A stretch of 52,399 nucleotides of DNA, from positions 1 to 52,399 of the forward strand of contig ONHS01000009.1 in assembly GCA_900317715.1 (NCBI GenBank), given 5' to 3'. The notes below the pieces were generated by a model. It had not been told where the DNA came from. It saw nothing but the letters and a program-made list of their open reading frames with translations, and did no database searches. Below are positions 41,776-50,080 of the stretch, in pieces. The first letter of the stretch is position 1, and each line of letters starts with the position of its first letter. The DNA comes from an uncultured Bacteroidales bacterium (lineage in GTDB: Bacteria; Bacteroidota; Bacteroidia; Bacteroidales; WCHB1-69). The translations under genes were made by a program, and so were the position numbers.

Positions 41776-42763
41776 CCAACAGCTCCAAGAGTTCCTCTTT
41801 CGTCGTGTTGTTGAAATACCGTTTCACGTCAATTTCAGCCAATTTCTTTTGCAGTTCTTGCTTGCTAAAAGGCATTCCAACAAGTTGGTTGACAAAGTTT
41901 TGGACATCGTCTTCAGAGAAGAAATCCCCATAAAAACGGATGTCTTGGATAATGCCTTTGCGAATGTCGGCGGTCATTTGGATGGAACCGCCTTTGGTAC
42001 GTATCTTGTTGTTTGTCGAATAGTTAGGTGAGTTGCCGTAGTTCCATTCCCAAGTCTCGTATTTCTGTTGGGCCAAATGGTTGACAATGGTCTCTTCCTC
42101 ATCCGTAAGATTCTGCAATTCAGTCATTTGATTCTGCTTCATAATGAAGTCCATCAGGTAATCCTTGAACTGCAAAACGGTCATGGGCTCAGGAAGATGA
42201 TCGGAGATGTTCGTCACGCGGCTGCGCACGGATTTCACTGCCTTGTCGTCGAATTTACTCGGATCGACCTTGAGGGCGTTCGCCACATCCGCCATTTGCG
42301 ACGAAAACAGCAACGTGCCATGTTCCAACACACGGTTTTCGTAAAACATCATGGCATTGCCGGAGATTTTCTTGCCGTCAATCACTAAATCGTTGCGCCC
42401 GGAAAACTCCGCCGGCACGCCCAACGACCGCAGCGCATCCACAATCGGTTGCAGATACTTCAGGAAGTCAATCTCCTTGCTGCCAGGCTCGATGTTTTGG
42501 ATAAACGAGAAGTTGAGATTCCCGATGTCGTGGAAGACCGCACCGCCGCCAGTCTGTCTTCTCACTACGTTAACATGGTGACTGTCAACGTATTCTTGGT
42601 TGATTTCCGCGACCGTGTTCTGATGACGACCAATGACAATCGTGTTGTCATTTTGCCACAGCATAAAGATATTGTCTTTGGTTTGCTGCAGCAGATACTC
42701 CTCCGCCGCGAGGTTGTGGTAGGGGGAGGTGCTGTTGAGGGAGATATAACGAATGTTTTCCAT
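41762..42763 (-). CDS. lplA: Lipoate-protein ligase A
   Basis: 333 aa: N-terminal ligase domain (NLAAEEYLLQQ, IVIGRHQNTVAEIN, RRQTGGGAVFHDIGNLNFSF) and C-terminal accessory domain (about 250-333). It activates free lipoate and attaches it to 2-oxoacid dehydrogenase and glycine cleavage proteins. The last residues (LLELLAIDC) end within the TAGCTAACAG repeat tract. The radical SAM gene lies upstream on the same strand, about 100 bp away, separated by a repeat tract. Confidence 0.94.
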   Translation of the reverse strand: MENIRYISLNSTSPYHNLAAEEYLLQQTKDNIFMLWQNDNTIVIGRHQNTVAEINQEYVDSHHVNVVRRQTGGGAVFHDIGNLNFSFIQNIEPGSKEIDFLKYLQPIVDALRSLGVPAEFSGRNDLVIDGKKISGNAMMFYENRVLEHGTLLFSSQMADVANALKVDPSKFDDKAVKSVRSRVTNISDHLPEPMTVLQFKDYLMDFIMKQNQMTELQNLTDEEETIVNHLAQQKYETWEWNYGNSPNYSTNNKIRTKGGSIQMTADIRKGIIQDIRFYGDFFSEDDVQNFVNQLVGMPFSKQELQKKLAEIDVKRYFNNTTKEELLELLAIDC

Positions 42764-42774
42764 AATTTGACGTT

Positions 42775-42828
42775 AGACGTATGATGTATGACGTATGATG
42801 TATGACGTATGATGTTTGATGTACGATG
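42775..42828. repeat. ACGTATGATGT low-complexity tract
   Basis: Five to six units of GTATGATGTATGAC type between lplA and the palindromic element. Confidence 0.75.
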
Positions 42829-42837
42829 TTCGGGAAT

Positions 42838-42865
42838 GTAGAGACGCGATTAATCGCGTCTCTAC
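42838..42865. repeat. GAGACGCGAT palindromic element, copy 4
   Basis: Perfect 28-bp palindrome (GTAGAGACGCGATT and its reverse complement). Its outer TAG on the minus strand is the stop codon of the radical SAM gene. Confidence 0.9.
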
Positions 42866-43758
42866 CCGCGGAGAGATAATCCAGCAAGTAGCGTATCCGG
42901 CCGGAAGTCCATCACGCTGCGCATTTCTCCCGACATGCAGAAGCCGCATTGGTTGCATACGCCAGCGCTTTTGCCTACGCATTCGGGAAGACGCGTTCCG
43001 TCGGGCAGGATGTAGTTGCACATCCAGCAAGCCTTCTCGAACGAGAGGTCCTTCATCCGCTTCAGTCCGGAAACGGAGTTCATGATGGGCATCCGCTTCT
43101 TCTTTTGTTCTATCAATTTGTCAATCAACTCAATACGCTTGTCCCAATCCAAAATCAACGGATCTTCGTCTTTGAAGAAAGCGGGCGTATAGAAATTGAA
43201 GGCGATACTCTTGAAGGTGGGGTGTTCTTTCACGAACTGCAGCGTTTCCATCACATTCACGTAGTTGTTGGAATCGATGACCATGTTGGCACTCAGCGCT
43301 TTATGTCCGCAACTATCCACGTTTTTCACCAATTTATCGAAGGTGCCTGCGCCGCGCACGGCATCGTGATATTCGTGGATGCCGTCCATGCTGACCCATA
43401 TCGAGTTGGCTTTGAGCCCGGCGAAGGGCTGCTGGGCGTTGGTGGTCACGGTGGTGGTGAAGAAGCCGATTTCGTGCGCGAGGTCGATGAGGTCGTTGAG
43501 CCGCCGGTCGCCATCGCGCCACAAGGTCGGTTCGCCGCCTTCGAAATCCACGAAACGGGAGCCCAACTGGTAGGAGTAGAGCAGTTCCTCGCGGATCTGG
43601 TCGTAACTTTTGACGGTCGGATGTTCATGGTCATACACGCTGCAGTGCGAACACGACAGGTTGCACTGGTTGGTGATGAACAGCACCGTCTGCAGCGGTT
43701 TGCGCCGTTTCAGGAATTTGGTCTGGAAGTACCAATTACCGAGGTAGAAGAGCATCAT
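42862..43758 (-). CDS. Radical SAM protein with SPASM-like C-terminus
   Basis: 298 aa. The radical SAM cluster motif is CNLSCSHC (Cys32, Cys36, Cys39), followed by DFEGGEPTLW, the SAM-binding GGE motif. Near the end are CWMC, ECVGKSAGVCNQCGFC, a set of Cys residues that can bind an extra Fe-S cluster as in SPASM/twitch proteins. The reaction is unknown; no peptide or cofactor substrate gene adjoins it. The N-terminal FYLGNWYFQTKFLKRRKP is basic. Its stop codon comes from the palindromic repeat. A TATTTTTG box is at 43780-43787. Confidence 0.82.
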   Translation of the reverse strand: MMLFYLGNWYFQTKFLKRRKPLQTVLFITNQCNLSCSHCSVYDHEHPTVKSYDQIREELLYSYQLGSRFVDFEGGEPTLWRDGDRRLNDLIDLAHEIGFFTTTVTTNAQQPFAGLKANSIWVSMDGIHEYHDAVRGAGTFDKLVKNVDSCGHKALSANMVIDSNNYVNVMETLQFVKEHPTFKSIAFNFYTPAFFKDEDPLILDWDKRIELIDKLIEQKKKRMPIMNSVSGLKRMKDLSFEKACWMCNYILPDGTRLPECVGKSAGVCNQCGFCMSGEMRSVMDFRPDTLLAGLSLRG

Positions 43759-43824
43759 TTTTTTCTAAAATTTGAGCGGCAAAAATAGACTTTTTTCGGG
43801 TTAGAAAGACAATGGAGTTGTTTT

Positions 43825-43857
43825 TTGGACGACAACTAGGACAACTGGGACAACATT
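43825..43857. repeat. GACAACTAGGACAACTGGG repeat, copy 1
   Basis: Inverse orientation of the GTTGTCCYAGTTGTCCCAG repeat that recurs at 44603-44629, 46595-46606, 46947-46973 and 47787-47814. Confidence 0.75.
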
Positions 43858-43889
43858 AAGGGATTTGAAAATATTTGTATCTTCGCGGC

Positions 43890-44594
43890 ATGAAATCCAC
43901 TATCGCATTTGACCAAGCTCAAACACCATCAAAAATGAAATCAAACGAAAAGGACAACTGTTTGTATGAGAGCAATTTGCCTATCTCACAATGTTTCTTA
44001 GGCATAGTATTGGCAATTGGACTAAGTATGCCTGCATTGTATCTTTCGGCAAACCCAATTCCCTCATACTTTTTGACAGTAGCGATATTGTCAATTATTG
44101 GATGGTCGTTATTTTTGAGGAAAAGTTTCTTTTATCAAGACCACGTGGTCATCACTTACCCTCTACGTTTTTTCAAACGACAAATCAGAATCCAATATGA
44201 GGATATTGAAGCTTTTCAGTTCAAGGAAATTGCTCTTGAAGGTGAGTTTCTATCCATTATCACTAAAGAAGAAGAGAGTGTTTTAAGAAAACTGTACATC
44301 AAATATTTTTGTTCTTCTATGGTTAGCTCTCGAGACTGGCACAAAAGAATGAGTTTCTTTTATTTATTGAAATATTTGAAGTCGGAAGGCTATTGGATAA
44401 AGATAATTGACAGGTCGTATGGTTTCACCACTCTTGAGAAGCGTGTTGAATTAGCGTTCGGTTCTGGCAATTCCGATTATGTGAGAAAACCACCTTCCGA
44501 AAGACGAAAAAGAAGGAAAAAAGACATTATAATAACTATTATCGCAATTTTGATAGGACTTGCGTTAGGTGTACTCCTCCCAATCCGCCGTTGA
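43890..44594 (+). CDS. Membrane protein of unknown function (PH-like)
   Basis: 234 aa from 43890. Two membrane helices near the N-terminus (about 35-80, FLGIVLAIGLSMPALYLSA and FLTVAILSIIGWSLFL), then a beta region (HVVITYPLRFFKRQIRIQYEDI, a pattern like bacterial PH domains), a helical region, and a last membrane helix (IIITIIAILIGLALGVLLP) after a very basic stretch. The TATCTTCG box at 43878-43885 ends 4 bp before this ATG; the next in-frame ATG (43935) is an alternative start. First of a group of unrecognised genes. Confidence 0.65.
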   Translation: MKSTIAFDQAQTPSKMKSNEKDNCLYESNLPISQCFLGIVLAIGLSMPALYLSANPIPSYFLTVAILSIIGWSLFLRKSFFYQDHVVITYPLRFFKRQIRIQYEDIEAFQFKEIALEGEFLSIITKEEESVLRKLYIKYFCSSMVSSRDWHKRMSFFYLLKYLKSEGYWIKIIDRSYGFTTLEKRVELAFGSGNSDYVRKPPSERRKRRKKDIIITIIAILIGLALGVLLPIRR

Positions 44595-44602
44595 TAACAA
44601 AG

Positions 44603-44655
44603 TGTTGTCCTAGTTGTCCCAGTTGTCTTCCAAAACTGAAAAAATCCTATCTTCG
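44603..44655 (+). promoter_or_regulatory. GTTGTCC repeat followed by promoter box
   Basis: GTTGTCCTAGTTGTCCCAG at 44604-44622, then TTG at 44623-44625 and, 22 bp on, TATCTTCG at 44648-44655, 5 bp before the ATG at 44661. The repeat appears to provide the -33 TTG. Confidence 0.5.
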
Positions 44656-44660
44656 CGGCG

Positions 44661-45920
44661 ATGAAATATCGCTGTTACAATTCATTTGTTCTTGCAATGC
44701 ACCTTTTGCTGCTGCCCGTCATATTGATATGGCCCAGTACAGCAACGGCTCAGTCGGTTAAATTAGCTGTATTCGCCACAGACTCTTTAACGGAAGAGAA
44801 CGTGACAGATTGTTATGTTTATATCAATGACTCTGTTTTTCACCATTCACTTGATGGGGCCAATGTCGCATATTTCGTGTTGGATAATGCCAGAGACAAC
44901 ACATACAGAATCAGAGTTCACAAAACCCATTACCATGACAAAATCTTTGACTTAAAGGTGCCCAAAAACACACTGGATACGACTGTTTATGTCAAAATGA
45001 ATTACATTTTTTCAGAGCCTCAGTTGCCTATCTTTTTTTTCGACAGTGCAAGTACGTACCCTGACACCAATTTCAACCCTGTTTATACAGAGCCGGTCTT
45101 GTGGTTGGGGAAAATTCAGAAAGCCAACGATTTCACTGTACAGATAAATGCCTATTGTTCCTCTGGAAACAACATACAAGACCCAACACTGTGCGAGCAA
45201 AGAATACATTGCGTGAAAAATATGTTGATACAACATGGTGTCGATACTTCAAAAATCGAGGTCCTGATGCATCAGTTTGAACCTTATCAAATATTATACC
45301 CACAGGAATTCGACCAGTATTTTCATTTCAAGGATATACTGAACGAGGGTTTTATACGGAATCTTCCCGCCAGTGAAAAACGTAAAGCGATGAAGTACAA
45401 CAGCCGCATAACGGTGACGGTTGCCGATGGCCGTTCGTCCACTAAAAGAAGTGTGCCAACGGCTTTGCATGACGATTCCATCCCCGTGGTCAAAACCGTA
45501 AACGAGTTGGCTCATTCTGATGCTAAAAAGGTGATGCTCAGAACGAACAATATTTGTTTTCAGTTTGTGACTCTGCATTTGGACACTATTGACTATCAAA
45601 ATCGCGTTTTTTTGGATTCGATCGCGGATTACTTATTGTCACATAATAATGTGAAATCTGTTGAAGTTAACATACACCTGTCACTTAAAGAATGGTATGA
45701 AGAATACTCCATAAGCAAGTTGTTATATATGTACGAAGAAATTATTTCCTATTTGGGAAATAAGGGTGTGGACACAACCTATATTACAGGAAAGCAATGC
45801 TATGATTACTATCCCATAATCGATTGCAACAAATTGTCAGGTGAAGAATGTCGGAAATGTTTCGACAATGATGACTTCAGACTGAACCGGCGGGTGGAAT
45901 TTGTGATAACCAAACGATGA
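44661..45920 (+). CDS. Secreted protein with OmpA-like domains
   Basis: 419 aa with a signal peptide (MHLLLLPVILIWPSTATAQ, starting at residue 13; 44697 is an alternative start). A small beta domain (LAVFATDSLTEENVTDC) precedes an OmpA-like region (about 120-210: PIFFFDSASTYP, INAYCSSGNNIQDPTLCEQR, HGVDTSKIEV). The C-terminal part looks like a second OmpA-like unit (about 300-419) ending in LNRRVEFVITKR, as OmpA domains do. It probably sits in the periplasm and may touch peptidoglycan. The family assignment is from pattern and is moderate. Confidence 0.6.
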   Translation: MKYRCYNSFVLAMHLLLLPVILIWPSTATAQSVKLAVFATDSLTEENVTDCYVYINDSVFHHSLDGANVAYFVLDNARDNTYRIRVHKTHYHDKIFDLKVPKNTLDTTVYVKMNYIFSEPQLPIFFFDSASTYPDTNFNPVYTEPVLWLGKIQKANDFTVQINAYCSSGNNIQDPTLCEQRIHCVKNMLIQHGVDTSKIEVLMHQFEPYQILYPQEFDQYFHFKDILNEGFIRNLPASEKRKAMKYNSRITVTVADGRSSTKRSVPTALHDDSIPVVKTVNELAHSDAKKVMLRTNNICFQFVTLHLDTIDYQNRVFLDSIADYLLSHNNVKSVEVNIHLSLKEWYEEYSISKLLYMYEEIISYLGNKGVDTTYITGKQCYDYYPIIDCNKLSGEECRKCFDNDDFRLNRRVEFVITKR

Positions 45921-45964
45921 TGATAATGTAAAACAAATAAGCAGGCACTAATAATTGAAGAAAA

Positions 45965-46576
45965 ATGAATCGACTCCCTAAAATTATCGTCCTGTCAATA
46001 CTGATTGTCATAGGTGTCGTAGGTATAGCTTATGTGGCAATCATGGCGTACATACACTATGATGTGTTCGGAAAAAGTCCGTCGTATGAAGGGACCAGAC
46101 AAAATTTCATCAATAATGAGTTATATTTTCAGAAGACAGAAGATTGTTTTCAGAAAATTTTCCAATGCTGTTCTTCCGTCGATTCAACAATGGAACTCAT
46201 CAGATTCACTATTGATAATTCTAGCAACAATTTTGTGTTTTTTCAATATTTTTCGATAGAAGACAGAAGGCAACTTCTATTCCCGATTAGGGATTCTGGT
46301 CTTGAAATAAGCCAAAATCAAAAAGAAACATTGCAGTCCAACGGCATCACTCCTCAAATGATAGAAACACTTTATTCTAATCTAAAAAAAACAAATTGTC
46401 GTTCGGTGGAGAAAGATAAACTAAATTCTAACAATGCGATATTTATGACCTTTAAAATACTCGATTATTGTTCTATTAATTATTTGTTTTATCCTCAACC
46501 TTTTGAAGAAGATTCCATCAAGAGACATATATCCAACACGCCGCTCGGTCAGCGAGTAAGGATTTATGTCGAATGA
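45965..46576 (+). CDS. Small membrane-anchored protein of unknown function
   Basis: 203 aa. One N-terminal membrane helix (about residues 7-30, IIVLSILIVIGVVGIAYVAIM), then an extracytoplasmic part of no recognised family (QYFSIEDRRQLLFPIRDSGL, QRVRIYVE at the end). AT-richer than the housekeeping genes. It lies 44 bp after the OmpA-like gene and may be in the same transcript. Confidence 0.6.
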   Translation: MNRLPKIIVLSILIVIGVVGIAYVAIMAYIHYDVFGKSPSYEGTRQNFINNELYFQKTEDCFQKIFQCCSSVDSTMELIRFTIDNSSNNFVFFQYFSIEDRRQLLFPIRDSGLEISQNQKETLQSNGITPQMIETLYSNLKKTNCRSVEKDKLNSNNAIFMTFKILDYCSINYLFYPQPFEEDSIKRHISNTPLGQRVRIYVE

Positions 46577-46594
46577 TTCTACAAATGTTTTCTA

Positions 46595-46629
46595 AGTTGT
46601 CTCCCAACCAGAAAAAAATTCTATCTTTG
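46595..46629 (+). promoter_or_regulatory. Degenerate GTTGTC repeat and promoter box
   Basis: AAGTTGTCTCC with TTG at 46597-46599 and TATCTTTG at 46622-46629, again 22 bp apart, as in the copy at 44623-44655. Confidence 0.5.
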
Positions 46630-46633
46630 CGGC

Positions 46634-46696
46634 ATGAAACTCACCGCCAATTCTTTTGAGATAAGTTCTAACCTTTTCAACAGCCTTGAATCATGA
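46634..46696 (+). CDS. Possible 20-codon leader peptide
   Basis: ATG at 46634, 4 bp after the -7 box, encodes MKLTANSFEISSNLFNSLES and ends in a TGA that overlaps the next start codon (ATGA at 46693-46696). The arrangement would couple translation of the following gene. Too short to be sure that it is translated. Confidence 0.35.
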   Translation: MKLTANSFEISSNLFNSLES

Positions 46697-46938
46697 GCCG
46701 CAAACGGCATAGTACATCCAAGTCGAAGTACCGCAAAAGGACATCGTACGCTCAGAAGCATCCTCGGGCTCGGGCCAACAGTGAGCGCCCCTCGCCTCAA
46801 GAAGTGGAGAATGAGAAGGGTAGGATAATCTTTATAATCATTTTGATTATCACCATCGTTGGCCTATTGTTATACTTGATTCAAGGGGGTGTGCCCGCAT
46901 ACGATTGGTATCCTGGTAGAGCTTTTTACGATAGATAA
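46693..46938 (+). CDS. Small basic single-pass membrane protein
   Basis: 81 aa. The first 40 residues are strongly basic (MSRKRHSTSKSKYRKRTSYA), then one membrane helix (about 49-68, IIFIIILIITIVGLLLYLI) and a short tail ending PGRAFYDR. No family recognised. Its start overlaps a possible leader peptide stop. Confidence 0.55.
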   Translation: MSRKRHSTSKSKYRKRTSYAQKHPRARANSERPSPQEVENEKGRIIFIIILIITIVGLLLYLIQGGVPAYDWYPGRAFYDR

Positions 46939-46946
46939 CAACTATA

Positions 46947-46973
46947 ATGTTGTCTTAGTTGTCCAAGTTGTCG
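46947..46973. repeat. GTTGTCTTAGTTGTCCAAG repeat, copy
   Basis: Variant of the repeat at 44604 between two genes of unknown function. No -7 box is seen between it and the next start at 46994. Confidence 0.7.
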
Positions 46974-46993
46974 TTTCCCCAAACAATCCCAAT

Positions 46994-47773
46994 ATGAACA
47001 AGCTCCGCATCCTGCTCATCCTTTTCCTCCAAGCGACTTTTGCCGTTTCGCTGAACGGGCAAAACGGTCCTTGCTTCCGTTTCGTTGACACGCTATATCT
47101 GAAAGCGAACGTGTTGCACGTATGGCATGCCACCTGCGTCTGTCCATCCCTGAGTTGCGTGGTTCGTGACGACTCCGAAAAAGAGATCGCCCTCTCTTTG
47201 TTCAGCGGGGAATCGCATTTCCCGGAAGAGGCTATGCCGCCGCTGCTCAACCATACGCTTGCGGACAGACAGTTCGTCTTGATGCGGAATTATCTCGAGG
47301 ACAGCCTCTCCAACCGGTTCACCTGGAAGCAGATCCGACATTCGTTGGAAGATGGAATACATATTGACACAACGGAGAAGATGGACCATTTCCGCGAGGA
47401 AGTGATCATGAAACGCGAGAATCCAGACCATCAGTTTTATGATTCCATCCATGATGTCATGATAGAATGGCTTGACAGAATCTTGGAATTTTCCGAAGAG
47501 GAGCTAAGCATTGGTAATTTACTTTTCGAAGAGAAAGGGAAACTCAATCCGCGACCCTCTGACGACGCGCCTATTGACACCATAGTCTGCAACGGCGACA
47601 CCTATTGTTTGAAGGAGTCCCCCTTCGAATCATGGGGAATCTTGGTGGAAGTACAAAATGAATGCAACTTCTTCTATTACGACACGGCGGAAATGGATCT
47701 CCTGCAGCATCACAAATTCAAGAAGATCACATTATTTGTCCCTTTGAAGAAGAAAGAATCTGTGCAGGAGTAG
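46994..47773 (+). CDS. Secreted protein of unknown function
   Basis: 259 aa from 46994, where MNKLRILLILFLQATFAVSL starts a signal peptide; a frame open from 46889 overlaps the previous gene and is not used. The mature protein has an early Cys pair (CVCPSLSC), a helical centre (EKMDHFREEVIMKRENPDHQ) and a beta end (ITLFVPLKKK). No motif identifies it. It is preceded by the GTTGTC repeat and followed by another copy. Confidence 0.65.
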   Translation: MNKLRILLILFLQATFAVSLNGQNGPCFRFVDTLYLKANVLHVWHATCVCPSLSCVVRDDSEKEIALSLFSGESHFPEEAMPPLLNHTLADRQFVLMRNYLEDSLSNRFTWKQIRHSLEDGIHIDTTEKMDHFREEVIMKRENPDHQFYDSIHDVMIEWLDRILEFSEEELSIGNLLFEEKGKLNPRPSDDAPIDTIVCNGDTYCLKESPFESWGILVEVQNECNFFYYDTAEMDLLQHHKFKKITLFVPLKKKESVQE

Positions 47774-47786
47774 TTTTCCATAATAA

Positions 47787-47814
47787 TTGTTGTCTTTGTT
47801 GTCCCAGTTGTCGT
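47787..47814. repeat. GTTGTCTTTGTTGTCCCAG repeat, copy
   Basis: Another copy of the GTTGTC repeat, before the S9 peptidase gene; a TATTTTTG box follows at 47853-47860. Confidence 0.7.
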
Positions 47815-47903
47815 CAAATAAAAATCCACAGCGGTTGAACGGACAAAAAGTGTATTTTTGCCCTCCGTTTGTCGGAAATATTAAACAAGCATAATAAGCT
47901 AAA

Positions 47904-49985
47904 ATGAAGAAAACTTTTTTCTGTTTAACCCTGGTTATGATAATGGTAAGTGGTTGTAAACTAACAAAGAACGAGAAAACGTCTTCGGTCATTGACAAGG
48001 AGAGCCGCGAGACGCCCGACTTCTCGAAGGGCGTGATGGATGAGAAAATCCTTTGGTATCTCGGACGTTTGGGCGACGTGCAAGTCTCTCCCGACGGACA
48101 GACGCTGCTCTACACGGTGACCTACTTCGACTACCGCGTCAACAAAGGCAACACGGAACTTTACACGATGCCTGCCACGGGCGGCGAACCTACGCGCATC
48201 ACCGCATCCGATGAAAGCGAGATGCAGCCCATCTGGCGTCCCGATGGCAAAAAAATCGCCTACCTCCGCGCCAACGACAAGGGGATGCAGATTTGGGAAT
48301 CCGATCCCGATGGCAAAAACGCCAAAGCCATCAGCAATGTGGAGGGCGAAATCAACGGGTTCAGCTATGCACCGGACATGAAACATCTCTGCTTTTTCCA
48401 GAACGTGCGTTTGGAGCAGACCATCGAAGACCGCTATCCCGACCTGCCCGAGGCCGATGCCATGATTTACGACGACCTGATGTACCGCCACTGGAACTAC
48501 TGGGCCGACGGCACTTACAGTCATCTTATCGTGATTGACTACCCCTCCATGGACAACGCCGTGGATTTGCTGGAGAATCAGAAGTTCCACTGTCCGAACC
48601 CGCCGTTCGGCGGTATGGAGGAGGTGGCTTGGCTTCCCGACGGCAGCAAGTTGGTTTATTGTTGCAAGAAGCTGACTGGTAAGGCGTTCGCTGAAAGTAC
48701 GAACACCGATATTTATCTCTATGATTTGAACACGAAGACCACCCAGAATCTGACGGAGTTCAACAAGGGTTACGACATGGACCCGGTAATCTCTCCCGAC
48801 GGCAAGAAGATGGTGTGGTGGAACATGAAAACCGATGGTTTCGAGTCGGAAAAGCACAGTTTGATGATTTACGACTTCCAAACGGGCACCGCAGAGGATT
48901 ATAGCACTGATTTTGACCAAGATGCGACTGGTTTTGCGTGGAGTGAAGACAGCAAAACCGTCTATTTCATCAGCTGCATTGAAGCCACACATCACGTCTA
49001 TAAGATGGATGTGGAATCGCGCATTATCGAACAAATCACCCATGGTGATTACGACTATAACACTGTGCAAGTGGATGGCAATCAGCTGATTGTCACGCGC
49101 ACCACGCACGCGGAACCTTCCGAAATCTACGCAGTGCAACTCAACAATAAGTCCGTGAAGCAGCTCAGCTTCATCAACAAGGATGTTTTGGATAAGATCA
49201 CACCGGCGAAAACGGTGAAGCGTTGGGTGAAGACCACCGACGGCAAGCAGATGCTCGTGTGGGTGATTCTGCCCCCGAATTTCGATTCCACCAAAAAATA
49301 TCCCGCTTTGCTCTATTGTCAGGGCGGTCCGCAATCCTCTGTGAGCCAGTTCTTCTCCTACCGTTGGAACTTCCAGATGATGGCGGCGCACGACTATATC
49401 ATCGTAGCCCCGAATCGCAGGGGCGTGCCCGGCTTCGGCAGCGAGTGGAACGACCAGATCAGCTGTGATTATGGTGGACAGAACATGAAGGACTACCTCG
49501 CCGCCATCGACGATGTGGCGAAGGAACCCTACGTGGATGAGAACCGATTGGGCTGTGTGGGAGCCAGTTACGGCGGCTTCAGCGTCTATTGGCTCGCCGG
49601 TCACCACGAGAAACGTTTCAAGGCGTTCATCGCACACTGCGGTATGTTCAACTTAGTGAGTTGGTACGGCACTACCGAGGAACTCTTCTTCGCCAATCAC
49701 GACATCGGAGGCCCCTATTGGGCAAACCCGGTGCCGGCAAGCTACAACATCTCGCCGCACAAGTTCGTGGGCAACTGGGACACCCCGATTTTGGTCATCC
49801 ACGGCGGAAAAGACTTCCGCATCCCCTACACTGAGGGCATGCAGGCCTTCGACGCCGCGCAGATGCAAGGCATCCCGAGCCGTTTCCTCTTCTTCCCAGA
49901 GGAGTGCCACTTCGTCTCGACACCGCAGAACGCCATGTTGTGGCAGAGAGAGTTCTTTAGGTGGCTGGATCAGTGGCTGAAATAG
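47904..49985 (+). CDS. S9 family prolyl oligopeptidase-like lipoprotein
   Basis: 693 aa. The signal MKKTFFCLTLVMIMVSGC has a lipobox with Cys about residue 18. A propeller domain with TolB-like repeats (VQVSPDGQTLLYTVTY, QPIWRPDGKKIAYLRAND, PVISPDGKKMVWWNM) precedes the hydrolase domain with Ser555 in GASYGG, an Asp in GGKDFRIP and a His in EECHFVS. Related to acylaminoacyl peptidases and Porphyromonas DPP5. Distinct from the DPP-IV-like gene at 32346 in lacking the DPP-IV N-terminal features. Periplasmic peptide breakdown is likely. Confidence 0.9.
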   Translation: MKKTFFCLTLVMIMVSGCKLTKNEKTSSVIDKESRETPDFSKGVMDEKILWYLGRLGDVQVSPDGQTLLYTVTYFDYRVNKGNTELYTMPATGGEPTRITASDESEMQPIWRPDGKKIAYLRANDKGMQIWESDPDGKNAKAISNVEGEINGFSYAPDMKHLCFFQNVRLEQTIEDRYPDLPEADAMIYDDLMYRHWNYWADGTYSHLIVIDYPSMDNAVDLLENQKFHCPNPPFGGMEEVAWLPDGSKLVYCCKKLTGKAFAESTNTDIYLYDLNTKTTQNLTEFNKGYDMDPVISPDGKKMVWWNMKTDGFESEKHSLMIYDFQTGTAEDYSTDFDQDATGFAWSEDSKTVYFISCIEATHHVYKMDVESRIIEQITHGDYDYNTVQVDGNQLIVTRTTHAEPSEIYAVQLNNKSVKQLSFINKDVLDKITPAKTVKRWVKTTDGKQMLVWVILPPNFDSTKKYPALLYCQGGPQSSVSQFFSYRWNFQMMAAHDYIIVAPNRRGVPGFGSEWNDQISCDYGGQNMKDYLAAIDDVAKEPYVDENRLGCVGASYGGFSVYWLAGHHEKRFKAFIAHCGMFNLVSWYGTTEELFFANHDIGGPYWANPVPASYNISPHKFVGNWDTPILVIHGGKDFRIPYTEGMQAFDAAQMQGIPSRFLFFPEECHFVSTPQNAMLWQREFFRWLDQWLK

Positions 49986-50009
49986 CTGTTGGCTAAGACA
50001 TAGACTTAA

Positions 50010-50078
50010 TCTTAGACCCTTTAACCCCTAAACCCTAAACCTTAAACCCTAAACTCTAAACCCTAAACCTTAACCCAC
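50010..50078. repeat. CCCTAAACCCTTAAACC telomere-like tract
   Basis: CCCTAAA words between the S9 peptidase and the LptF/G gene; complementary to the tracts at 4728-4812 and 35366-35474. Confidence 0.85.
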
Positions 50079-50080
50079 AA

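Noticed and set aside
42838..42865. Rho-independent terminator only
   Set aside because: The palindrome has no T run and identical copies occur inside a coding sequence, so a repeat family explains it better.
47961..49637. 558-aa open frame on the minus strand
   Set aside because: Antisense shadow of the S9 lipoprotein peptidase, His/Val/Arg-rich composition typical of mirrored frames.
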